From an uncultured Collinsella sp. (lineage in GTDB: Bacteria; Actinomycetota; Coriobacteriia; Coriobacteriales; Coriobacteriaceae): DNA of 37,685 nt. Below the pieces are notes generated by a model that was given only the letters and a program-made list of their open reading frames with translations, did no database searches and was not told the origin of the DNA. Made by a program: the position numbers and the translations under genes. Shown in pieces: positions 16,065 through 23,743 of this stretch. Position 1 is the stretch's first letter. Each line of letters opens with the position of its first letter. Location of the stretch: the NCBI GenBank assembly GCA_958453935.1, contig CAUDZT010000015.1:1-37685 (forward strand). The letters run 5' to 3'.

Positions 16065-16976
16065 CTACGAACGAGCCGCGACGAGCAGCTCTGCCGTTGC
16101 CGCCCAGCCGTCGACAATCTTGCCGCGCGTGACGTAGGCGTTATCGCAGGTATCCAGGAACTCGGGCGCGCCGGCGCTGGTCAAACCGTTCTCGACCAGG
16201 CAGAACGTGCCCACGTGGTCAGCCATGTAGAAGTCGGACTCGGAATCGCCGAGCGCGAGCGTCTCCTCGCGCTCGATCCCTAGGTGCTCGCAGAAACGCG
16301 CGATGGCAACGCCCTTGTTGAGGCCGGCGGGATTGATGTTAAACGCGCGGCCATCCTCGACGCGTTCGAGCTCGAGCGTCGTCGGCTTGGACAGATGTGT
16401 CAGGTGGCCGTTGCAGGCCCAGACCAAGCCGCAGCCGGCCTCGTCAAGAATGGCCTGGACCTCGTCGTCGGGCACATCGCCGCGCATGCCGACGGTGACC
16501 TCACGGTATTTGTAGCCGGTCGACATGTCGTTGTGGTACTCGATCTTGTGCGGCCAGTGAGCAAGGATCTTCTCGCACACGCCGGTCTGCTCGATCACCT
16601 GGTGCGGAGTAAGGCCGCAGGCGGGGTCGTAAGGCATGTCGCCGGTCAGATACTCCCAATCGTTGGCCTTGAGGTCGTACATGACCAGGCCGCCCATCTC
16701 ACCAATGTAGGAGTTGAGGCCGAGCACGCGCGCGTCCTCGTGGATCATGGTACGGTTGCGGCCCGAGGTGGGAACCACCTGAATACCAGCGCGGGCAAGT
16801 GCCACGACAGCCTCGACGAGCTTGGTCGAGGGATTGCCGTCGTTGTCGCGCAGCACGCACGAGCCGGGCGCGAGCATGGTGGCGTCCAGGTCGGTAAAGA
16901 CGTACTTAACCTTGGCAAGACGCTCGCGCATCTCGCCCGAAAGCTCGGCAACGGTCGGCAGGGTGTTGTGGGACAT
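16065..16976 (-). CDS. HAD-superfamily phosphatase (Cof-type, subclass IIB)
   Basis: The 303-residue predicted cytosolic phosphohydrolase has motif I TDLDATML (nucleophile D29, acid D31), motif II TSGRN, and motif IV GDSESDFYMA near the C-terminus with LNKGVAIARFCEHLG before it, as in Cof-type HADs. The cap is of the C2B alpha/beta type, between motifs II and III. Motif I has A at the position that is usually G (DLDGT), a minor variation. Relatives act on sugar phosphates or phosphoglycerate derivatives; the substrate is unknown. The start at 16976 is supported by GGAG. Position between a MurE-like ligase and murI is suggestive, not proof, of an envelope role. Confidence 0.85.
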   Translation of the reverse strand: MSHNTLPTVAELSGEMRERLAKVKYVFTDLDATMLAPGSCVLRDNDGNPSTKLVEAVVALARAGIQVVPTSGRNRTMIHEDARVLGLNSYIGEMGGLVMYDLKANDWEYLTGDMPYDPACGLTPHQVIEQTGVCEKILAHWPHKIEYHNDMSTGYKYREVTVGMRGDVPDDEVQAILDEAGCGLVWACNGHLTHLSKPTTLELERVEDGRAFNINPAGLNKGVAIARFCEHLGIEREETLALGDSESDFYMADHVGTFCLVENGLTSAGAPEFLDTCDNAYVTRGKIVDGWAATAELLVAARS

Positions 16977-17083
16977 GGTTACTCCGTTTACGTAGAAGGG
17001 TTTGGACTTGGACGGCATGTTTTGATTGAGGGAACACGCTTATGGCGACAGCGCACTCAGGGCGTCGCCGCCATCATGGTTCA

Positions 17084-18646
17084 TTAGTCAAACTGGGTAA
17101 CATCGATTAGGCGATTGGCCAGCGAAAGGTCGCTCTCGATGGGCACGAACTCGTCGCCCACGTGCATGAGTTCCTCGTCACCCTTTGCCAGCAGCAAGAC
17201 AATGGTGGGAGCATCGGGGTTGACGTACTCCTCGCGCGCCGCCTTGAACGCCGCATGCACAGCGGCTTCGCGGTCGAGGATGATCTTGTTCGGCGTATCG
17301 TCGGGAACATGCTCGGCAAGCTCGCGACAGACCTTCATCGGGTCCTCGTGAGCCGGGTCCTCGTTGGCAAAGATCATCAGGTCGGAATATGGTGCGGCCT
17401 CGCGCGGAAGCTGCTCGCGGCGCTCCTGCGCCTTGCCGCCGGCAGCGCCAAATACTGCGATGACCGGGCTGGCGGGAAACGCGCGCTTGACCGACGAGAA
17501 AAGCGAGCGGAACGAAAGCTGGTTGTGCGCGTAGTCGACAACGCAAATCACGCGGCCGTCCTTCGACTCCACGACCTCCATGCGGCCCGGCACACGCAGT
17601 TTGGAGAGGCCCTTCTTGATAGCCTCGATACCGATGCCGATCTCGCGCGCGGCGGCGATAGCGACCAGCGCGTTCTCCACGTTAAAGTCTCCCGCGATAC
17701 CCAGCAGGATCTTCTCCCCCGCCTCGGACTCGTCGGCACACAGGCCATGCAAGTTGAACTCGATGCTAAAGCCGACCATGCGTACGTCGCTCGCCCACAG
17801 GCTTGCCTCGGGATGCTCGACGCCAACGGTCACCAAGCGCTCGGCCGTCGACGCTGCCTCCAGCACACGGTCGACCTCTTCGGTGCCCAGATTCACCACG
17901 GCGGTCTTTGCCTGGTCAAAGATCCTGAGTTTGCTCTCAAAATAATCCTCAAACGTAGGGTGTTCGATCGGCGAGATATGGTCGCGGCCGATGTTGAGGA
18001 AGCACGCCACGTCAAACGGCAGATTCTCGACGCGCTGGTACTTGAGCGCCTGGCTCGAGACCTCCATGACCATGGACTGGCGACCGGAAGTGCGGCAGTT
18101 GGCGATATGGCGCCAGACCTCGGGGGCCTCGGGCGTAGTATTGGTGCTCTCATAGCACTCGATGCCATCGTCGGTACTCACCGAGCCGATCATGCCGCAG
18201 GACTCGCCCGCCGCTTTGATGATGGACTGGAGCATAAAAGCGGCCGTGGTCTTTCCCTTGGTACCGGTGATACCCACGATCTTGACGTCGTGGTCGGGAC
18301 GGTCGTAGACCTCCGGCGGCAACAGGGCCATGGCCGTGCGAACGCTATCAACAACCAGCATCGCAGCACCGCTCTCCTGCGCCAGCGGCTCCAGAGACTC
18401 GACCAGCGATTCCTCGCACACAAATGCGACGGCGCCCGCATCGAGCGCCATGCTCAAAAACGCGGGCTTAAAGGCAGCACCTTTGCAAAAGAACACGTCA
18501 CCTGCCGAGACCGCGCGCGAATCAAACGAGCAGCCGGTCACGGCACGCTCGTCAACCTGCTCTGATGCGCGCAGCTCGCCGCACACATCGAGCAGTTTGG
18601 CCAGCGTATCGACCGTGGTCACGGTCGCGGAATCCGAATGGTGCAT
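17084..18646 (-). CDS. murE: UDP-N-acetylmuramyl-tripeptide synthetase (MurE-type Mur ligase)
   Basis: The 520-residue cytosolic ligase adds the third residue to UDP-MurNAc-L-Ala-D-Glu. The N-terminal domain (about 12-110) contains DSRAVSAGDVFFC. The central ATPase has the P-loop GITGTKGKTT (125-134), the substrate motif NTTPEAP and FESKLRIF with the probable carbamylated Lys. The C-terminal domain has VVDYAHN and FGAAGGKAQERRE. At the position of the diaminopimelate-selecting DNPR motif it has E429-D430-P431-A432. The Arg that contacts the DAP carboxylate is therefore absent, which argues against DAP and for a diamino acid such as Lys or Orn (inferred). The start at 18646 has AAAGG upstream. 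Confidence 0.9.
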   Translation of the reverse strand: MHHSDSATVTTVDTLAKLLDVCGELRASEQVDERAVTGCSFDSRAVSAGDVFFCKGAAFKPAFLSMALDAGAVAFVCEESLVESLEPLAQESGAAMLVVDSVRTAMALLPPEVYDRPDHDVKIVGITGTKGKTTAAFMLQSIIKAAGESCGMIGSVSTDDGIECYESTNTTPEAPEVWRHIANCRTSGRQSMVMEVSSQALKYQRVENLPFDVACFLNIGRDHISPIEHPTFEDYFESKLRIFDQAKTAVVNLGTEEVDRVLEAASTAERLVTVGVEHPEASLWASDVRMVGFSIEFNLHGLCADESEAGEKILLGIAGDFNVENALVAIAAAREIGIGIEAIKKGLSKLRVPGRMEVVESKDGRVICVVDYAHNQLSFRSLFSSVKRAFPASPVIAVFGAAGGKAQERREQLPREAAPYSDLMIFANEDPAHEDPMKVCRELAEHVPDDTPNKIILDREAAVHAAFKAAREEYVNPDAPTIVLLLAKGDEELMHVGDEFVPIESDLSLANRLIDVTQFD

Positions 18647-18681
18647 CTTTCACCTTTCTCAGCCATTTGGCAGGGACGGTT

Positions 18682-18710
18682 TTTATAGTAACTGAAACGC
18701 ACCCACGCAA
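18682..18710 (-). promoter_or_regulatory. Promoter of the murE-like gene
   Basis: On the minus strand, TTGCGT (18705-18710) and TATAAA (18682-18687) are separated by 17 bp. The -35 box overlaps the T tail of the asnB terminator. Confidence 0.65.
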
Positions 18711-18711
18711 A

Positions 18712-18733
18712 AACGGCTCCCGGAGGAGCCGTT
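18712..18733 (-). terminator. Intrinsic terminator of asnB
   Basis: A perfect 9-bp stem (AACGGCTCC / GGAGCCGTT) with a 4-nt loop is followed on the minus strand by TTT, giving a total run of five T including the stem end. It lies 25 bp beyond the asnB stop. Confidence 0.88.
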
Positions 18734-18758
18734 ACGCGCAGGCGTTCGTAAGCCGAGG

Positions 18759-20639
18759 CTAGGCAGCCTGAACAGCGGGCTGGTCCTCGTCGATAAAGAA
18801 GCGCTTGTACCACACCAGGAACACGAGCGGCGTATAGATCTTGCGCTGGAAATCGCCCTTGCCCGCAAAGTGCAGATCGAGCAGGTGCATGAGCTCGTCG
18901 GTATCGAAGAACTCGCTTGCCCACGGCGCGGTGAAGTACTCCTTGACATAGTCGTACCACTTTTGCTCGCGCAGCCAGTAGACAATCGGCACCGGGAAGC
19001 CCACCTTGGGACGGGTGGCCCACTCATCGGGCAGCGACTTGTTGGCAGCGTGGCGGAGTACCTGTTTGTTGCCGTTCTCGTTGATGCGGTAGCGGTCGGG
19101 AATGTGCTCGGCGAACTCCATGACTTTGCGGTCCAGGAAGGGCACGCGCAGCTCCAGCGAATGTGCCATGCACATCTTGTCAGCCTTGAGCAGAATGTCG
19201 CCCGGGAGCCACATGTTCATGTCCAGGTACTGCTTCTTGACCAGCTCGGGCTGACCCTTCACGCGTGCATAGATGGGAGCGGCAAGCTCGAAGGCGCCAT
19301 CGCCGGTGTTGTACTCGGGCTTGAGCACGCCGTCGACCTCGCGCTCCGGCCATACCAGAGCCTGTCCCAGGAACGACTTCTCGGGGATCTCGGCACCCTT
19401 GACCAGGAAGTTATGTCCCTTGAAGTACGGCATATGCAACGCCAGGTTACCGAGCGCGCGACGGATGGGCAGCGGCACCATCTTTTTGTACTTGCGGACT
19501 GGGACCGTGTCCTCGTAGTAGGCGTAGCCGCCAAAGAGCTCGTCGGCGCCTTCGCCCGAAAGCACGACGGTGACGTCCTTGCGGGCCATCTCGGCCAAGA
19601 ACCACAGCGGCACGGAAGACAGGTTGGACTGCGGCTCGTCCATGTGATACTGGATGTCCTCAAGCGCACCGAAGAACTCGTCGGCGGTAATCATCTTGCG
19701 AACGTTCTCGACGCCGAGCTTATCGGAAAGCTCCTTGGCATAGTTGGTCTCGTTGAAGTTCTTGTAGTCAAAGCCCACCGAGAAGGTCTTGTCGGGCATG
19801 AGGCAAGCGGCGATGTAGCTGGAGTCGACGCCACCGGAGAGGAACGACGCGACCTTGACGTCGGCGATGCGATGGGCCTCGACGCTCTCGTGCACGACCT
19901 CGTCCAGCTCGTCGACGTACTCCTCGAACGGCTTCTCGACGGCAGAGTAATCGCAATCCCAGTAGCGCTCGATGTTCATCTTGCCGGTCGGGATATCGAC
20001 GGTAAAGTAGTGCGCCGGCGGCAGCTTGTAGACACCCTCGAAGAAGGTCTCCTCGGTTGCCGAATACTGCAGCGTCATGTACGGACGCAGGGCCTTTTTG
20101 TTGACCGCCTTGTGGAAGTGCGGGTAGTCCAGGAAGCTCTTGATCTCGGAACCAAAGAGCACGCCCGGAGCGCCGTCACCCGCATCGGCCATGGGATAGT
20201 AGTAGAGCGGCTTGATGCCAAAGATATCACGGGCGCCAAAAAGCTTGTTCTTCTTCTTGTCCCAGATGACGAAGGCGTACATACCGCGCAAGCGATCGAG
20301 TACTGCCTCGCCCCACTCCTCGTAGCCGTGCAGAAGGCTCTCGGTGTCGGCGCCGCAGTGGAACTTGTAGCCCTTGGCCTCGAGCTCGGAACGGAGTTCT
20401 TGGAAGTTGTAGATCTCGCCGTTGAAGACAATGACGACGCTACCGTCCTCGTTGGCCATAGGTTGGGCGCCAGCCTCGGTCAGGTCGAGGATCGACAGGC
20501 GGCGGAAGCCGAGGGCAACGCGGCCGTCGATAAACTGGCCGCCCATGTCGGGACCGCGATGGACGATGCGGTCCATCATCTTGGTGAGCACCTCGGATTG
20601 GTTATCCGTCCCACCGACAAAACCGACAAAACCGCACAT
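18759..20639 (-). CDS. asnB: Asparagine synthase (glutamine-hydrolysing)
   Basis: The 626-residue enzyme converts aspartate, glutamine and ATP to asparagine. The N-terminal Ntn glutaminase domain starts MCGFVGFVGG, with the catalytic Cys2 exposed after Met removal. It also has RIVHRGPD, FGFRRLSI-like RLSILDL and NGEIYNF. The C-terminal synthetase domain has the PP-loop SFLSGGVDSSYIAACL, the VVLSGEGADELFGGYAYY motif and a C-terminal LELRVPFLDRKVMEF segment. Length is typical of the AsnB/AsnH class. The start at 20639 is supported by GAGGGG. A TATACT (20691-20696, minus) lies ~50 bp upstream as a candidate -10, without a good -35. It is monocistronic. Confidence 0.95.
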   Translation of the reverse strand: MCGFVGFVGGTDNQSEVLTKMMDRIVHRGPDMGGQFIDGRVALGFRRLSILDLTEAGAQPMANEDGSVVIVFNGEIYNFQELRSELEAKGYKFHCGADTESLLHGYEEWGEAVLDRLRGMYAFVIWDKKKNKLFGARDIFGIKPLYYYPMADAGDGAPGVLFGSEIKSFLDYPHFHKAVNKKALRPYMTLQYSATEETFFEGVYKLPPAHYFTVDIPTGKMNIERYWDCDYSAVEKPFEEYVDELDEVVHESVEAHRIADVKVASFLSGGVDSSYIAACLMPDKTFSVGFDYKNFNETNYAKELSDKLGVENVRKMITADEFFGALEDIQYHMDEPQSNLSSVPLWFLAEMARKDVTVVLSGEGADELFGGYAYYEDTVPVRKYKKMVPLPIRRALGNLALHMPYFKGHNFLVKGAEIPEKSFLGQALVWPEREVDGVLKPEYNTGDGAFELAAPIYARVKGQPELVKKQYLDMNMWLPGDILLKADKMCMAHSLELRVPFLDRKVMEFAEHIPDRYRINENGNKQVLRHAANKSLPDEWATRPKVGFPVPIVYWLREQKWYDYVKEYFTAPWASEFFDTDELMHLLDLHFAGKGDFQRKIYTPLVFLVWYKRFFIDEDQPAVQAA

Positions 20640-20807
20640 ATACTATCCCCTCTGCTGTTGCTGGGTATCAAATCGAATCAGTAGCTTTTGAGTATACCCG
20701 AGGGTGTAAAGAGGGACGGAATGTTCAGGCAATCTCAACTGAATCAGCTCCGCGCCGACACGCTCCGGTTACCTTTAATGGATATGAGGTGAATGGGGCG
20801 ATTGTTT

Positions 20808-20816
20808 TGCTATACT
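20808..20816 (+). promoter_or_regulatory. Extended -10 promoter of tRNA-Val
   Basis: TGCTATACT (20808-20816) is an extended -10 element ending 10 bp before the mature tRNA 5' end. No good -35 hexamer is seen, consistent with an extended -10 promoter. Confidence 0.6.
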
Positions 20817-20826
20817 CTCTCCGCAC

Positions 20827-20902
20827 GGGCGATTGGCGCAACGGTTAGCGCAGGTGCTTTACACGCACAAGGCTGGGGGTTCGAATCCCTCATCGCCCAC
20901 CA
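20827..20902 (+). tRNA. tRNA-Val (anticodon TAC)
   Basis: The 76-nt gene has a perfect acceptor stem (GGGCGAT / ATCGCCC), discriminator A and an encoded CCA. The anticodon loop TTTACAC gives anticodon UAC. The anticodon stem has four pairs plus a G-A at its outer end. The T arm contains GGGTTCGAATCCC. A terminator follows 10 bp later. Confidence 0.95.
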
Positions 20903-20911
20903 TTGAATTGG

Positions 20912-20939
20912 AAACGGTCCTCGCAAGGGGACCGTTTTT
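20912..20939 (+). terminator. Intrinsic terminator of tRNA-Val
   Basis: An AAACGGTCC / GGACCGTTT stem with an 8-nt loop is followed by TTTTTGTTT on the plus strand. Confidence 0.9.
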
Positions 20940-20956
20940 GTTTGCGCCCGGTGCAT

Positions 20957-20969
20957 GGGATTCGAACCC
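20957..20969 (-). other. tRNA T-arm-like fragment downstream of tRNA-Val
   Basis: On the minus strand, GGGTTCGAATCCC is a perfect T stem-loop, but no complete tRNA can be folded around it: the acceptor and D arms are missing. The same 13-mer sits in the tRNA-Val gene in the opposite orientation. It may be a remnant of a second tRNA or of an attachment site. Confidence 0.4.
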
Positions 20970-20995
20970 GCCAGCACGTCCGTCACAAAGGCCGT

Positions 20996-21211
20996 GGCCA
21001 AAAAATGGCAAAAATGAGTACTGTTACTAATTTTGTAGCAGCGATTTTTGGGTTTCGCTGGGTAAATCTAGCCCTGAATCAGCGATTTGAAGCCTTTGCT
21101 AGCTGTTTCCCCATTAACATAACTGAACATGTGTGGTCTAACTAATCCTAGATAGTCGGTTTCATATGAGATTCAGCTGGTGACAGTACTCACATTTGGC
21201 ATTTTTTGTCC
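20996..21211. mobile_element. 216-bp element with 32-bp terminal inverted repeats (MITE-like candidate)
   Basis: Arms 20996-21027 and 21180-21211 are inverted copies matching at 27 of 32 positions, including AAAAAATG and GAGTACTGT blocks. The interior of ~150 bp is visibly AT-richer than the neighbouring genes and has no credible coding frame. It sits just past tRNA-Val and its T-arm scrap, in a 388-bp gap that holds nothing else recognisable; 21212-21328 shows only a TGTGGCA/TGCCACA pair. No flanking target duplication was recognised with confidence. Confidence 0.5.
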
Positions 21212-21328
21212 AAAGGCTCACCTGGCCATTGCAGATTTGTGGCAAAACGGGCTCCAGACCGCTGAATCATGCCACATAGGGCACGTCCGCAGTCCGGAAC
21301 CCGGTCCAAATTGAGTTATTGCGCCGCG

Positions 21329-22612
21329 TTAGCCCAAGACACCCGCCAGGATCTCGATTAGGCTGTCCACGTCGGCCTCTTCGCACACGAGCGGCGGCAG
21401 GAAACGCAGCGTATGGGCACCCGTAGCGTTAATCACGGCACCAGCCCCCAATGCACGGGCCACAACGTCGTGTGCATCACCCACAGTATCGTCCAGATCG
21501 CAGCCAAGCATCAAGCCGCGGCCACGCACCTCGGTCACGTGCGGCAGCTTGGCGAGCTTTGCCTCCATATAGGCACCCACCTTGGCAGCATGCCCGGCAT
21601 AATCGCCGCGCACGAGCGCGGAGAGCGTCGCGGCACACGCCGTGATGGCCAGGCAGCTACCGCCAAAGGTCGAGCCGTGGTCGCCCGGCTTAAACACGTC
21701 GGCAATCTCCTTCTTTGCCACGACGGCACCCATGGGCACGCCGTCGGCAATGCCCTTGGCAAGGCTCATAATGTCGGGTTCCACGCCATAGGTCTGGAAT
21801 GCAAACGGCTTGCCGGAGCGGAAGATGCCACACTGGACTTCGTCGGCGATAAGAACGGCGCCTAGCTCGTGTGCCAAGTCCCGCGCCGCCGCCATAAACT
21901 CCTCGGTCATGGGGTGCACACCGCTCTCGCCCTGAATCGGCTCGAGCATGACAGCGCAGACCTCGCTTCCCAGCTGCTTAAAGATCGAACGCAGTTCGTC
22001 GACATCGTTGGGCGAGCAGGCCACAAAGCCACCCGGCAGCGGACGGAAGCTGTCCTGCAGCCAATCCTGCATGGTGGCGGCAATGGTCTCGAGCGTACGG
22101 CCGTGGAAGCCGCCGCGCATGCATACGATGGTGTTGCCGCCGTTACCAGCACGCTTGGCGTACAGACGTGCGAGCTTCATCGAGCCCTCGTTGGCTTCGG
22201 CACCAGAATTGGCAAAGAACGTCTCCCACACCTGCTCGTCCGCAGCCGGGGCACCGAGCGCAGCGGCCGTGGTCTCATCGCCGGCGGCAATGGCATCGGC
22301 CAGCACGCACGCACCATCTACGTCGTCGTTGGCAAGCTTGGACAGCAGCGCCGCGACCTGTCCGCGCTGCTCGATGTAGAAGTAATTGGAGACATGCATG
22401 AGCTTTTTGGTCTGCGCCTCGAGCGCCGAGAGCACTGCAGGGTTGCCGTGGCCAAGGCTGCACACACCGATACCGGCAAGAAAGTCAAGATACTCACGGC
22501 CGTCATCACCGGTGAGCTTCATGCCGTGGCCTTCGACAAACTCTACCGGAGAGCGACCAAAGGTATGCATAACGTAATGGGATTCGAGCGATTGTTGAGT
22601 TGCAAGTGACAT
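21329..22612 (-). CDS. argD: Acetylornithine aminotransferase
   Basis: The 427-residue class III PLP aminotransferase converts N-acetylglutamate semialdehyde to N-acetylornithine. Motifs: DFLAGIGVCSLGHGNP, FANSGAEANEGSMKLAR, GGFHGRT, EPIQGESGV, IADEVQCG (D257) and the PLP-binding Lys in SLAKGIADG (K286), followed by GSTFGG. Residues about 97-126 (ending GAPAADEQ) form an Ala/Asp-rich insertion relative to typical ArgD, just before the FANSGAEAN motif. The start at 22612 is supported by AAAGG. It is the last gene of argC-argJ-argB-argD; no strong terminator follows. Confidence 0.94.
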   Translation of the reverse strand: MSLATQQSLESHYVMHTFGRSPVEFVEGHGMKLTGDDGREYLDFLAGIGVCSLGHGNPAVLSALEAQTKKLMHVSNYFYIEQRGQVAALLSKLANDDVDGACVLADAIAAGDETTAAALGAPAADEQVWETFFANSGAEANEGSMKLARLYAKRAGNGGNTIVCMRGGFHGRTLETIAATMQDWLQDSFRPLPGGFVACSPNDVDELRSIFKQLGSEVCAVMLEPIQGESGVHPMTEEFMAAARDLAHELGAVLIADEVQCGIFRSGKPFAFQTYGVEPDIMSLAKGIADGVPMGAVVAKKEIADVFKPGDHGSTFGGSCLAITACAATLSALVRGDYAGHAAKVGAYMEAKLAKLPHVTEVRGRGLMLGCDLDDTVGDAHDVVARALGAGAVINATGAHTLRFLPPLVCEEADVDSLIEILAGVLG

Positions 22613-22681
22613 GGGATGCCTTTCGTTGGGCGCCGTACGGCGCAGGGCTATGGGTGCAGGGACGCGATGACCGTGGGTCAG

Positions 22682-23662
22682 CTAGACCGTCTGGAGCTTC
22701 TCGACCTCGTCGAGGTTCTCGGTCAGGCGCGCCGCAAACGTCGAAAGCGGGTGCGGATGCGTATCGAATTCGTAGGCCGTCTCGGTGGAGTGGATCACGG
22801 TACCGACGCCAGCATCGGTCAGCAGCTCCAGCAGCAGCGAATGCGGCGTCGTGCCGTTGATGATGTGGGCTCGGAACACACCGGCGGTAAGCGCATCGAC
22901 GGCGGCGCGCAGCTTGGGAATCATGCCCTTGTCGACCTCGCCGCCGTAGAGCATCTCATTGACCTCGTCGAGTGTCAGGTTGGAGATGAGCGAATCCTTA
23001 TCGCTAAAGTCCTTGTACAGGCCGTCGACGTCGGTCAAGAAGATCGCCTTGTGCGCATGAAGCGCCGCCGCAACGGCGCCGGCGGCGGTATCGGCGTTGA
23101 TGTTGAAGAAGCCACCGTCCTCCCCCGCTGCGACCGTGGCGATAACGGGGATGTACTCGCTATCGAGCAAGCGCTCGATATAGTCGGTGTTGACGTGCGT
23201 GACCTTGCCCACGCGACCGAGCTCGGGATCGAGCGGCTCGGCGATAAGGGTACCGGCGTCGCTGCCGGACACGCCCACGGCCAGGTTGCCGTGGTGGTTG
23301 AGCGCAGCGACCAGCTCCTGATTGACCTTGCCGCCCAGTACCTCGCGCACGATATCCATGGTGTCCGGCGTGGTCACGCGCTGGCCGTTCTTAAACTCGA
23401 CGGGGATGTCGTAGTGGCTGAGCGCCTCGTTGATGGCCTTGCCGCCACCGTGCACGATAACAGGGCGCATGCCGATAATCTTGAGCAGGACGATGTCGCT
23501 CATCACGTCACGGCGCAGCTGCTCGTCGACCATGGCGGCACCGCCGTACTTGATAACGACCGTCTTACCGGTCAGGTTCTTAATCCACGGCAGCGCCTCG
23601 AACAGCAGCTGCGCGGTAACTTCGTTGGATTCGCTCGAGCGACAATCGCGTGCGAACTTCAT
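22682..23662 (-). CDS. argB: Acetylglutamate kinase
   Basis: The 326-residue amino acid kinase phosphorylates N-acetylglutamate, usually the arginine feedback-controlled step when ArgJ recycles acetate. Motifs: VVIKYGGAAM (Lys for phosphate binding), VIVHGGGKAI, GNLAVGVSGSDAG, NINADTAAGAVAAAL and FLTDVDGLYKD. An N-terminal helix (about 1-30) before the kinase core is the type found in arginine-sensitive hexameric enzymes. The C-terminus is about 20 residues longer than average. The start at 23662 (MKFARDC) has GACGAGG upstream; an alternative ATG at 23689 also has a GAGGTG and cannot be excluded. Confidence 0.94.
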   Translation of the reverse strand: MKFARDCRSSESNEVTAQLLFEALPWIKNLTGKTVVIKYGGAAMVDEQLRRDVMSDIVLLKIIGMRPVIVHGGGKAINEALSHYDIPVEFKNGQRVTTPDTMDIVREVLGGKVNQELVAALNHHGNLAVGVSGSDAGTLIAEPLDPELGRVGKVTHVNTDYIERLLDSEYIPVIATVAAGEDGGFFNINADTAAGAVAAALHAHKAIFLTDVDGLYKDFSDKDSLISNLTLDEVNEMLYGGEVDKGMIPKLRAAVDALTAGVFRAHIINGTTPHSLLLELLTDAGVGTVIHSTETAYEFDTHPHPLSTFAARLTENLDEVEKLQTV

Positions 23663-23743
23663 AGTCTGCCTCGTCTTTCGTGTGGCCATCGCGCCGCACC
23701 TCGTTGCCCGCGATTGCAGCGGGACGCGCGGCACATCGGGAGT

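Noticed and set aside
20810..21030. Short frames with tRNA-derived peptides (for example a WDSNP-type motif)
   Set aside because: They are translations of the tRNA-Val gene and the T-arm scrap, a common false call.
21304..21315. 12-mer GTCCAAATTGAG shared with 34071-34082
   Set aside because: A shared 12-mer is expected by chance many times in a window of this size, and the flanks do not match.
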